A stretch of DNA of 18,923 nucleotides, taken from NCBI GenBank assembly GCA_045600965.1, contig JAZRYW010000003.1, forward strand, positions 1 through 18,923. Direction: 5' to 3'. This DNA comes from RGIG6374 sp045600965 (GTDB taxonomy: Bacteria > Bacteroidota > Bacteroidia > Bacteroidales > UBA932). How positions within the stretch are numbered: position 1 is the first letter of the stretch; the number at the start of each line of letters is the position of its first letter. Below are positions 1 through 6,374 of the stretch, piece after piece. A program made the translations under genes and the position numbers. The notes beneath the pieces were generated by a model that made no database searches, had not been told where the DNA came from, and saw only the letters and a program-made list of their open reading frames with translations.

Positions 1-37
1 AAAAGAGTATTGATATGTACCCAAATGTATTCAAGTT

Positions 38-835
38 ATGATAGGTAGTATAATCGGAGATATCGTAGGAAGCATATATGAGTTTGATAATATAAAGACT
101 AAGGACTTCCCTTTGTTTTCGCAAAACTCGACCTGGACAGATGACACAATTTTAACAATTGCAACGGCACACTGGATCCTTGACGGAGGCGGAAAAGCGG
201 ATATGGGGAGATACTATTCGCGTTATGGACTTACCTACAGACATCCGATGGGAGGCTATGGGGACAGGTTTGAAAGGTGGTTGAAGAAATCCAGAAAAGG
301 GATATTCGATGCATATAATAGTTGCGGGAATGGAAGCGCAATGCGTGTCGGTCCTATTGGATGGGCCTATAATTCGTACGAAGATATCCTTTGTGCTGCA
401 GAAATTTCTGCCGGGTGTACGCATAGTCACCCGGAAGGTATAAAAGGGGCTGAAGCTGTGGCAATCTGCATTTTGATGGCAAGGCAGGGAAAGAGTAAAG
501 ACGAGATTCGGTCTGAAATCGCTTCTAGATTCGCTTATGACCTCGAATTCTCGTGTGAAGACATCCGTCAAACATATAAATGGGGATCTACGTGTCAAGA
601 TACGGTCCCTCAAGCTATCGTTGCATTCCTTGACGGGAAAGATTTTGAGGACTGTATCCGCAATGCAATCAGTATCGGAGGAGACAGCGATACGATGGGT
701 TGCATTACAGGCTCAATAGCTGAGGCGTTTTATGAAATTCCTGCAGATATGTATAATGCGGCCTTGTCAAAACTGACACCGAATCTTGGGGATATTGTAT
801 TCAAATTTGAGGAAAAATACGGACCCTTTCGATAG
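38..835 (+). CDS. ADP-ribosylglycohydrolase family protein (DraG-like)
   Basis: A 265-residue protein of the DraG/ARH family, which removes ADP-ribose from modified proteins or small molecules using a two-metal centre. Visible motifs are the N-terminal GDIVGSIYE (7-15), the metal-binding TDDT (34-37), GNGSAMR (97-103), a THSHPEGIKGA segment, and GGDSDTMG with D216 and D218 as the C-terminal metal ligands. All expected metal-site acidic residues are present, so an active enzyme is likely. The ATG at 38 puts the GD motif close to the N-terminus, as is usual. The substrate cannot be read from sequence. The gene is visibly AT-richer than the rest of the window (many ATA, AAA and TAT codons). It lies beyond the 3' end of tRNA-Asp, which suggests horizontal acquisition. 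No promoter is visible in the 37 bp available upstream. Confidence 0.9.
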   Translation: MIGSIIGDIVGSIYEFDNIKTKDFPLFSQNSTWTDDTILTIATAHWILDGGGKADMGRYYSRYGLTYRHPMGGYGDRFERWLKKSRKGIFDAYNSCGNGSAMRVGPIGWAYNSYEDILCAAEISAGCTHSHPEGIKGAEAVAICILMARQGKSKDEIRSEIASRFAYDLEFSCEDIRQTYKWGSTCQDTVPQAIVAFLDGKDFEDCIRNAISIGGDSDTMGCITGSIAEAFYEIPADMYNAALSKLTPNLGDIVFKFEEKYGPFR

Positions 836-854
836 ATAAAACGTACGTAGAAAC

Positions 855-875
855 TTTAGTACCATTTTAGTACCA
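855..875. repeat. Two tandem copies of a 10-bp TTTAGTACCA motif
   Basis: TTTAGTACCA occurs at 855-864 and again at 866-875, an 11-bp period (one helical turn), just downstream of the DraG-like gene and before the tRNA-Asp terminator. Spacing of one turn suits a protein-binding site. A role such as a recombinase arm site at an element boundary is inference. Confidence 0.5.
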
Positions 876-896
876 AATCACGAAATATCTTAAATG

Positions 897-928
897 AAAA
901 TGCCCTGCAATTACTTGTAGGGCATTTT
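897..928. terminator. Bidirectional intrinsic terminator between the DraG-like gene and tRNA-Asp
   Basis: A 14-bp stem with one G-T wobble closes a TTAC loop. Arms run 897-910 and 915-928, with AAAATGCCCT on the left and AGGGCATTTT on the right. The A/T ends give a T-run in both directions; on the minus strand it continues as TTTTCATTT. It sits between two converging genes and probably ends both transcripts. Confidence 0.75.
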
Positions 929-932
929 GTGG

Positions 933-1007
933 CGGTGCGGACGAGGCTCGAACTCGCGACCTCCGGCGTGACAGGCCGGCATTCTAACCAAGCTGAACTA
1001 CCGCACC
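933..1007 (-). tRNA. tRNA-Asp(GTC)
   Basis: The minus strand folds as a complete cloverleaf. The 7-bp acceptor stem is GGTGCGG/CCGCACC and the D arm is GTTC/GAAT. The anticodon stem CCGGC/GCCGG carries loop CTGTCAC, with anticodon GTC at plus-strand 970-972. The T arm is GCGAG/CTCGT around TTCGAGC, and the discriminator base is G, as expected for Asp. CCA is not encoded. Its 3' end points left, toward the AT-rich DraG-like gene. Confidence 0.97.
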
Positions 1008-1027
1008 ATTCCTTGGTTTTCGGACTG

Positions 1028-1058
1028 CAAATGTAGTGATATTTTTATTTTGTGCAAA
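1028..1058 (-). promoter_or_regulatory. Bacteroidota-type promoter of tRNA-Asp
   Basis: On the minus strand a -33 TTTG (plus-strand CAAA 1055-1058) is followed after 19 bp by TACATTTG (plus-strand CAAATGTA 1028-1035). This is a full match to the TTTG-N19/20-TAnnTTTG consensus. Transcription would begin about 13 nt before the tRNA. Confidence 0.75.
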
Positions 1059-1118
1059 AATTTTTTCTTTTTTTTGACACTCTCCCACAAGTTATTTTTT
1101 TATTCGCCACATAATGCC

Positions 1119-1126
1119 TAAATTTG
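1119..1126 (+). promoter_or_regulatory. Candidate -7 element for the GH51 gene
   Basis: TAAATTTG matches TAnnTTTG. The -33 position holds only a T-run (1095-1100), so the match is partial. If used, it gives a leader of roughly 240 nt that includes the whole 23-bp repeat array before the ATG at 1375. No better -7 element is visible between here and the gene. Confidence 0.4.
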
Positions 1127-1167
1127 ATGATGGTATTCAGGGGTGATTCCGTGCTGTCCTCGGAAAG

Positions 1168-1340
1168 TTAATCAGGCGGAATCCGGAAAACCCACCCGGA
1201 GGAACCCAGGACTGGAACCCGGAGAAACTCAGGACCGGAACCCGGTGAACCCCAGGCCCGGAACCCGGAGAAATCCGGAAAGCCAGCCCGGTGAACCCCG
1301 GGCCCGGAACCCGGCAGAATCCGGGCCGCCACCCGGAAGA
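1168..1340. repeat. Degenerate 23-bp tandem repeat, about 6-7 units
   Basis: Unit boundaries fall at 1191, 1214, 1237, 1260, 1283 and 1306, exactly 23 bp apart, with decayed units before and after. Most units begin with GGAACCCGG (exact at 1214, 1237, 1260 and 1306) and end near CAGGCCC or CCGGGCC. The unit is GC-rich, unlike the T-rich DNA on its left. Because 23 is not a multiple of three, it was not selected as protein. The perfect palindrome CCGGGCCCGG lies at 1298-1307. Confidence 0.85.
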
Positions 1341-1374
1341 CATATTGCAAATACAACAAACACCATTCATAGTT

Positions 1375-2934
1375 ATGAAACTCACAAGAATTTTCCTTGC
1401 AGCTGCGGCTCTGACGGTAGGATTCAACCTCGGCGCGCAGACAAAAGTCCACGTCAATTCGGCCAGCACCGACGGAGCCGTGATTCCCAACGAAATTTAC
1501 GGACAGTTTTCCGAGCATCTCGGCAACTGCATCTACGGCGGCATCTGGGTAGGCCCCGATTCATCCATCCCCAACACAAACGGCTACCGCAATGATGTGC
1601 TTCAGGCCCTGAAGAACCTCGAAGTGCCGGTTATGCGCTGGCCCGGCGGCTGCTTCGCCGACGATTACCACTGGATGGACGGCATCGGCCCCCGCGAGAA
1701 CAGGACCAGAATCAGCAACAACAACTGGGGCGGCACTCTGGAAGACAATTCCTTCGGCACACACGAGTTCCTCGATTTCTGCGAACTCATAGGCTGCCAG
1801 CCCTACATCAGCGGAAATGTCGGCAGCGGCACTCCCGAGGAAATGGCGAAATGGGTTGAATATATGACTTCGGATTCGCAGAGCACCACAGTCGGACTGC
1901 GTCGTGACAACGGCCGCGACAAGGCGTGGGATGTCAAATATTTCGGCATCGGCAACGAGGCCTGGGGCTGCGGCGGCAATATGACCCCCGAATACTATTC
2001 GGACCTTTTCCGCCGTTACACCACCTACACCCGCGACTACAACCGTAATCACCGCCTCTACAAGATAGCCAGCGGAGCATCGGATACCGATTACAACTGG
2101 ACTGAAGTATGTATGAAGAACATAGGTGACAGGATGGACGCCATCGCAGTGCACTACTACACCGTCCTGGGCTGGACTCCGGGCGCAAAGGGTTATGCGA
2201 CAAACTTCACCGATGACGAATACTACCGCATCATCGGACGCGCAGTGGGAATTGACGAATGCCTCCAGAAACATCTCGCCATTATGGACAAATACGATCC
2301 CCAGCGCAAGGTAGACCTTCTCGTGGACGAGTGGGGCACCTGGTGGGAAGTCGAGCCCGGCACCAATCCCGGCCATCTCTTCCAGCAGAACGCAATGCGT
2401 GACGCCATCGTGGCAGCCCTTTCGTTCAACATCTTCCACAAATACACCGAACGCCTGAAGATGTGCAACATCGCGCAGGTTGTGAACGTGCTCCAGTCGA
2501 TGGTGCTCACAAAGGATGACCGGATGGTCCTGACCCCGACATATCACGTGTTCGATATGTACAAGGCCCACAAGAACGCCACCTACATTCCTTCCGATTA
2601 TGAGCCCGAGACCATCGCCACCAACGATATGGGTACAGTGCCCTCACTGAGCGTGACCGCATCCCGCAAGGAAGGTACGATGAGCGTGACGCTTGTCAAC
2701 CCTTCCCTCGACAAGGAGCAGAAGATATGCCTCGACTGGGATAATTTCAAGGCCGGGAAAGTGAAGATAGAGTCCTGCAACATAATCACCGCCAAGAACA
2801 TCGCCGACTACAACGACTTCGACAGGGAACCGTCAGTGGCTCCCAAGGCTTTCAAGGACTACAGGATTACCTCGAAGGGCATCGAATTCAAACTCCCCGC
2901 AAAGGCCATCCTGACCTTCACCGTGGCTGAATAA
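1375..2934 (+). CDS. GH51 alpha-L-arabinofuranosidase, exported
   Basis: A 519-residue glycoside hydrolase family 51 enzyme that releases terminal arabinofuranosyl units from arabinan or arabinoxylan side chains. A signal peptide (MKLTRIFLAAAALTVGFNLGAQ) predicts export to the periplasm. RWPGG (88-92) and the following CFADDYHWMDGIGP are family hallmarks. The acid/base E195 is in GIGNEAWGCGG and the nucleophile E319 in VDEWGTWW. A beta-rich C-terminal domain follows. The ATG at 1375 is preferred over one at 1291, because the earlier start would add repeat-encoded residues before the signal peptide. No SusC/SusD genes are nearby, so this is a stand-alone gene and not part of a visible polysaccharide-utilisation locus. 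Its stop directly abuts the stop of the opposing tcdA. Confidence 0.93.
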   Translation: MKLTRIFLAAAALTVGFNLGAQTKVHVNSASTDGAVIPNEIYGQFSEHLGNCIYGGIWVGPDSSIPNTNGYRNDVLQALKNLEVPVMRWPGGCFADDYHWMDGIGPRENRTRISNNNWGGTLEDNSFGTHEFLDFCELIGCQPYISGNVGSGTPEEMAKWVEYMTSDSQSTTVGLRRDNGRDKAWDVKYFGIGNEAWGCGGNMTPEYYSDLFRRYTTYTRDYNRNHRLYKIASGASDTDYNWTEVCMKNIGDRMDAIAVHYYTVLGWTPGAKGYATNFTDDEYYRIIGRAVGIDECLQKHLAIMDKYDPQRKVDLLVDEWGTWWEVEPGTNPGHLFQQNAMRDAIVAALSFNIFHKYTERLKMCNIAQVVNVLQSMVLTKDDRMVLTPTYHVFDMYKAHKNATYIPSDYEPETIATNDMGTVPSLSVTASRKEGTMSVTLVNPSLDKEQKICLDWDNFKAGKVKIESCNIITAKNIADYNDFDREPSVAPKAFKDYRITSKGIEFKLPAKAILTFTVAE

Positions 2935-3660
2935 TCATCGCTCAAGAACATAACGGACCGCCGCCTGGGCACAGGCGCATCCGAATACTGCAGGCAGGTA
3001 GGAAATCGTTCCTACCTGCGATTTTTTATTGCGCTCCTCATCGGGCGCTATCTCCACTATCGCATCGCGCTGGGGAAGCTCTTCGCTGAAGACCACCTGG
3101 AAACCCTTTTCGATTCCCACTTTGCGCAGTTTCTTGCGCAGTATGTATGCAAGCGGGCAGTTGAACGACTTTGAAAGGTCTGCAATGCGCACTTTCGTGA
3201 CGTCGAACTTGGCTCCGGAGCCCATGGACGATACCAGTTTGACATTGTTTTCCACGCACCAGCGTATGAGGGCTATCTTGGGTGAGAGAGTGTCGATTGC
3301 ATCCACCAGAAAATCGGGCCCGTATGTGCCGAGGACTGACGATACGTTATTCTCGGTGAGGTATTCCGAAATGACGGTAAGGGCAATCGATGGGTTTATG
3401 TCGCGCAGCCGCTCAGCCATCACCTCCGTCTTGGGCCGGCCTACGGTGCTTTCAAGAGCCAGCAGCTGGCGGTTGCGGTTGGAGTCGCTCACGCAGTCGG
3501 AATCGAGCAGGATGAGATGCCCGACGCCGGCGCGCGCAAGCATCTCGGCGGCGTAGGCGCCCACGCCCCCCAGACCGACTACGGCAACGGTGGCCGAGGC
3601 GAGCCTTTCAAGCCCGGCCTCGCCTACGAGCATCGCCGTTCGCTGCTGCCAGAGTTCCAT
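2935..3660 (-). CDS. tcdA: tRNA threonylcarbamoyladenosine dehydratase (ThiF/E1-like)
   Basis: A 241-residue ThiF/E1-superfamily protein of the TcdA (YgdL/CsdL) type. TcdA uses ATP to cyclise N6-threonylcarbamoyladenosine at tRNA position 37, in the cytoplasm. The nucleotide-binding GLGGVG (29-34), LLDSD (51-55) and NRNRQ (61-65) motifs are in the expected order. The C-terminal GTISYLPAVFGCACAQA resembles the family's conserved tail. It is slightly shorter than the E. coli protein. The start ATG is one base after the mazG stop (TGA-T-ATG), so the two genes are probably translationally coupled. Its last codons overlap the terminator hairpin of the converging GH51 gene. A generic HesA/MoeB/ThiF adenylyltransferase is the main alternative, but no partner sulfur-carrier gene is present. 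Confidence 0.85.
   Translation of the reverse strand: MELWQQRTAMLVGEAGLERLASATVAVVGLGGVGAYAAEMLARAGVGHLILLDSDCVSDSNRNRQLLALESTVGRPKTEVMAERLRDINPSIALTVISEYLTENNVSSVLGTYGPDFLVDAIDTLSPKIALIRWCVENNVKLVSSMGSGAKFDVTKVRIADLSKSFNCPLAYILRKKLRKVGIEKGFQVVFSEELPQRDAIVEIAPDEERNKKSQVGTISYLPAVFGCACAQAAVRYVLER
2994..3027 (+). terminator. Intrinsic terminator of the GH51 gene, inside tcdA
   Basis: A perfect 11-bp stem (GCAGGTAGGAA 2994-3004, TTCCTACCTGC 3009-3019) closes an ATCG loop and is followed by GATTTTTTATT. It is correctly oriented for rightward transcription, about 60 bp past the GH51 stop. It lies wholly within the opposing tcdA coding sequence, over its SQVGTISYLP segment. Confidence 0.8.
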
Positions 3661-3661
3661 A

Positions 3662-4468
3662 TCAGAGCCCCTTTGACTTTGCCTCTTCCCAGAGTCCGTC
3701 CATCTGTCCGAGGGTCATATCACGGAGTTCCATCCCACGGCGGCGGCCTTCCTCCTCAACGTAGGTGAAGCGCTTGCGGAATTTGGCGTTGGTGCGTTCC
3801 AGGGCGGTGTCGGGATTGATCCTGTAAAGTCGTGACGCGTTCACGAGAGAGAACACGAGGTCTCCCAGTTCCGCTTCGGCGCGGCTTTTCTGCCCGCTGT
3901 CAGCGCTGTCGAAGCCTTCGAGTTCCTGCTCGAACTCCGCTATCTCCTCACGGACCTTTGCCCATACGTCCTCCTTCTTCTGCCAGTCGAAGCCCATTGC
4001 CGCGGCCTTGTCCTGCATCCTGTATGCCTTGAGAAGCGAGGGCATCGCTTCGGGCACCCCGGCCAGAACGGTCCGGTTGCCTCCCTTTTCGGTGGTCTTG
4101 AGCTGCTCCCAGTTCCTGACCACCTGCTCGGCGCTGTCGGCTTCCACCGTGCCGAATACGTGCGGGTGGCGGTAGACCAGTTTGTTGCATATCTGTTCGC
4201 ATACGTCCGCTATGCCGAACCGCTTCTGCTCAGTGCCTATCTTGGAATAGAAGACCACGTGCAGCAGCACGTCTCCGAGTTCCTTGCAGATGTTGGGGTA
4301 GTCTTCCTTGAGCACGGCTTCGCAGAGCTCGTAGGTCTCCTCTATGGTCTGTGGACGCAGGGAGTCGAGAGTCTGCTTGCGGTCCCAGGGACATTTTTCA
4401 CGAAGTTCGTCCATAATGTCAAGCAGTCGGGAGAACTGCTCGAGCGCACGCTGTCTGTCATTATCCAT
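3662..4468 (-). CDS. mazG: Nucleoside triphosphate pyrophosphohydrolase MazG
   Basis: A 268-residue protein, the usual length for two-domain MazG, which hydrolyses (d)NTPs to monophosphates and pyrophosphate and cleans aberrant nucleotides from the pool. The first domain has LREKCPWDRKQTLDSLRPQT followed by the metal-binding EExxE (43-47) and ExxD (63-66). The second all-alpha domain carries ELGDLVFSLVNASRL and ends NAKFRKRFTYVEE, a typical MazG terminus. It is the first gene of a two-gene unit with tcdA, one base apart. In E. coli MazG also affects ppGpp levels; here the gene is close to, but not in, the operon with the RelA homologue. Confidence 0.93.
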   Translation of the reverse strand: MDNDRQRALEQFSRLLDIMDELREKCPWDRKQTLDSLRPQTIEETYELCEAVLKEDYPNICKELGDVLLHVVFYSKIGTEQKRFGIADVCEQICNKLVYRHPHVFGTVEADSAEQVVRNWEQLKTTEKGGNRTVLAGVPEAMPSLLKAYRMQDKAAAMGFDWQKKEDVWAKVREEIAEFEQELEGFDSADSGQKSRAEAELGDLVFSLVNASRLYRINPDTALERTNAKFRKRFTYVEEEGRRRGMELRDMTLGQMDGLWEEAKSKGL

Positions 4469-4483
4469 ATTTGCCTTTTATTT

Positions 4484-4515
4484 TTTGGGCAAAAGTAAGG
4501 AAAATCTTAATTTTG
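4484..4515 (+). promoter_or_regulatory. Bacteroidota-type promoter of the CoA-transferase gene
   Basis: TTTG at 4484-4487 and TAATTTTG at 4508-4515 are separated by exactly 20 bp, a full match to the Bacteroidota primary promoter. Transcription would start near 4522, giving a leader of about 33 nt before the ATG at 4555. Confidence 0.75.
4490..4497 (-). promoter_or_regulatory. Candidate -7 element for mazG-tcdA
   Basis: The minus strand reads TACTTTTG (plus-strand CAAAAGTA), a TAnnTTTG match that would start transcription about 14 nt before the mazG ATG. No good -33 TTTG is present at 19-21 bp. It lies inside the spacer of the divergent CoA-transferase promoter. Confidence 0.45.
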
Positions 4516-4554
4516 TGGACTTTTCTAAGAATCAAACGTAAAACAATAACAGCA

Positions 4555-5859
4555 ATGGCAAAAGAAATTCACTTCATCAGCGCCGAAGAGGCCGTCAAGG
4601 TGGTCAAATCGGGCGACCATATCCATTTAAGTTCAGTTGCAAGCGCTCCGCAGGTGCTTATCCAGGCGCTCTGCCGTCGTGGCGAAGCGGGTGAACTCAA
4701 GAACGTGTGCATCCATCACCTCCACACCGAAGGCGATGCGCCCTACACCGAGGAACGTTTCAGCGGCGTATTCTTCCACCAGGCATTCTTCGTCGGCGGA
4801 AACGTCCGCAAGAACGTACAGGCAGGCTGGGCCGACTACATTCCGATCTTCCTCAGCGAGACTCAGAAACTCTACCGTTCCGGCGCGGTTCCCTGCGACG
4901 TGGCGATGATTCAGGTTTCACCTGTTGACAAGCACGGCTATGTGTCCCTCGGCACGTCAGTTGACGCGACCCTCGCTGCAATCGAATGCGCAAGGACAGT
5001 CATCGCCGTCGTCAACACGAATGTTCCCCGCGCCTGGGGCGATGCCATCATTCCTGCAAGTATGATCGACCTGTGGGTTGAGGACAACACTCCTCTGATG
5101 CCCGCCCATTTCTCCGAGCCTTCCGAGATAGAGACGCAGATCGGTATCAACTGCGCCAACCTCATCGAGGACGGCGCCTGCCTCCAGATGGGTATCGGCG
5201 CCATCCCCAACGCAGTGCTCGCCCAGCTGGGCAATCACAAGAACCTCGGTATCCACACCGAGATGTTCGCCGACGGTGTGCTTCCTCTCGTTGAGAAGGG
5301 TGTCATCAACGGTATGAACAAGAAGATAGACAAGGGCAGGATGGTCTCCACTTTCCTTATGGGAAGCCAGGATGTCTATGACTTCATCGATGACAACCCT
5401 ATGGTTGCGATGATGGATGTCGGATACACCAACGACCCTTACGTAATTGCAAGGAACCCCAAGGTCTGCGCCATCAACTCGGCCCTGCAGGTGGACATCA
5501 CCGGACAGGTCTGCGCCGACTCCCTCGGTACCAAGTTCTACAGCGGTGTGGGCGGACAGATCGACTTTACTTACGGCGCGTCGCTTTCCGAAGGCGGAAA
5601 GGCCATCATTGCGATGCCTTCGGCAACCAACAAGGGCATAAGCAAGATCGCTCCCGTGCTGACCAGCGGCGCCGGAGTTGTGACCACCCGCAACCACATC
5701 CACTGGCTTGTCACCGAATACGGTGCGGTCGACCTCTACGGAAAGAGCCTCCAGGAGCGCGCCAAGCTCATCATCAGCGTAGCGCATCCTTCAGCCCGTG
5801 AGGAACTCGACAGGGCCGCTTTCGAACGCTTCGGCCCCCACTACCACGTAATAGGCTAA
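4555..5859 (+). CDS. Acetyl-CoA hydrolase/transferase family CoA-transferase
   Basis: A 434-residue cytoplasmic family I CoA-transferase of the acetyl-CoA hydrolase/4-hydroxybutyrate CoA-transferase type. Such enzymes move CoA between acetate and acids such as butyrate, 4-hydroxybutyrate or succinate through a glutamyl-CoA thioester. The motif GIGAIPNAVLAQLG is followed by LGIHTEMFADG, where E236 is the expected catalytic glutamate. GVGGQIDF and the later GGKAIIAMPSATNKGISKIAP segment form the C-terminal Rossmann half. The ATG at 4555 (MAKEIHF) was chosen because a start at 4471 would lie upstream of the promoter and encode non-family sequence. The gene forms a single transcription unit. In fermentative Bacteroidales this fits short-chain fatty-acid production, but the acyl donor cannot be assigned from sequence. 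Confidence 0.9.
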   Translation: MAKEIHFISAEEAVKVVKSGDHIHLSSVASAPQVLIQALCRRGEAGELKNVCIHHLHTEGDAPYTEERFSGVFFHQAFFVGGNVRKNVQAGWADYIPIFLSETQKLYRSGAVPCDVAMIQVSPVDKHGYVSLGTSVDATLAAIECARTVIAVVNTNVPRAWGDAIIPASMIDLWVEDNTPLMPAHFSEPSEIETQIGINCANLIEDGACLQMGIGAIPNAVLAQLGNHKNLGIHTEMFADGVLPLVEKGVINGMNKKIDKGRMVSTFLMGSQDVYDFIDDNPMVAMMDVGYTNDPYVIARNPKVCAINSALQVDITGQVCADSLGTKFYSGVGGQIDFTYGASLSEGGKAIIAMPSATNKGISKIAPVLTSGAGVVTTRNHIHWLVTEYGAVDLYGKSLQERAKLIISVAHPSAREELDRAAFERFGPHYHVIG

Positions 5860-6374
5860 TTCTTCCTGACCTTCTCGATCCACACTTCGTAAAGAAGTGC
5901 GGATGCGGGAGGGATGATACCAAGTTTTTCGGTACCGAAACCATACTTCCCCGAGAAGATTATCACCGAGTGCTCACCGCGCTTCACGCCCTTGAGCCCG
6001 TTCTCGAGGCCCGGTATGAGTCTGTCGGTGCCGAAAAGTATTTTCAGGGGTTCATCCTCTCCGAACTGATCCGACACTGAGGGATTGTTGGTGTAGAAAA
6101 TGGCCGAAGGTGCACTGTCGAATACGTAGCCGGCATAGCGGAAAGTCAGGGAATCGCCGGCGCACAGTGAATCGGAGGCGAAAGTCTCCTCTATGACAAT
6201 GCGGTTGGACCCTTCGTTGCGCACAATCGGGAAATCCTTGAACTGTGAATTGATATAGGAATCGATTGCCGCTTCCTGGTTGATGTACTGCAGTTCGATG
6301 GCATCGTTGCAGGCGGTGGCGGCAAAAAGGCAGGATAGCGCTGCCAGCAATATACTGTTGATTCTTCTCAGCAT
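5856..6374 (-). CDS. FKBP-type peptidyl-prolyl isomerase lipoprotein
   Basis: A 172-residue protein with a hydrophobic leader and a likely lipobox ending at C22 (AATAC), so it is probably a membrane-anchored lipoprotein facing the periplasm. From about residue 65 it matches the FKBP fold: SLTFRYAGYVFDSA, LIPGLENGLKGVKRGEHS, YGFGTEKLGIIPPASALLYEVWIEKV. These proteins isomerise X-Pro bonds in exported proteins or act as chaperones. The region between the first strand and LIPGLE is divergent, so catalytic efficiency is uncertain. The ATG overlaps the end of the DHH gene by 7 nt (ATGCTGA), which indicates translational coupling. It is the last gene of the six-gene run. Its stop overlaps the stop of the opposing CoA-transferase by 4 nt. 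Confidence 0.87.
   Translation of the reverse strand: MLRRINSILLAALSCLFAATACNDAIELQYINQEAAIDSYINSQFKDFPIVRNEGSNRIVIEETFASDSLCAGDSLTFRYAGYVFDSAPSAIFYTNNPSVSDQFGEDEPLKILFGTDRLIPGLENGLKGVKRGEHSVIIFSGKYGFGTEKLGIIPPASALLYEVWIEKVRKN

Larger units (their letters stand above)
1008..1374. other. Intergenic region between tRNA-Asp and the GH51 gene
   Basis: This 367-bp gene-free stretch holds the tRNA-Asp promoter, a very T-rich tract (about 1040-1100), a candidate rightward -7 element at 1119-1126, a degenerate 23-bp tandem repeat, and about 30 bp of A/C-rich sequence before the GH51 start. Open frames through the repeat look like low-complexity Pro/Gly/Arg translations and are not credible genes. 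Confidence 0.8.

Noticed and set aside
1291..1374. N-terminal extension of the GH51 reading frame to an ATG at 1291
   Set aside because: It would add 28 repeat-encoded residues before a clear signal peptide that begins at 1375.
1143..1595. 150-codon Pro/Arg/Gly-rich frame through the 23-bp repeat
   Set aside because: The repeat period is not a multiple of three, and the frame runs out of phase into the GH51 gene.
4471..4554. N-terminal extension of the CoA-transferase frame to an ATG at 4471
   Set aside because: It lies upstream of and across the promoter, and encodes sequence unlike the family. MAKEIHF at 4555 is a natural start.
5883..5899. Inverted repeat CACTTC/GAAGTG near the CoA-transferase stop
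   Set aside because: Only 6 bp, no T-tract after it, and it lies in FKBP coding sequence; not a credible terminator.
5927..5940. Perfect palindrome TTTCGGTACCGAAA within the FKBP gene
   Set aside because: It is inside coding sequence with no promoter context or T-tract, so probably chance.
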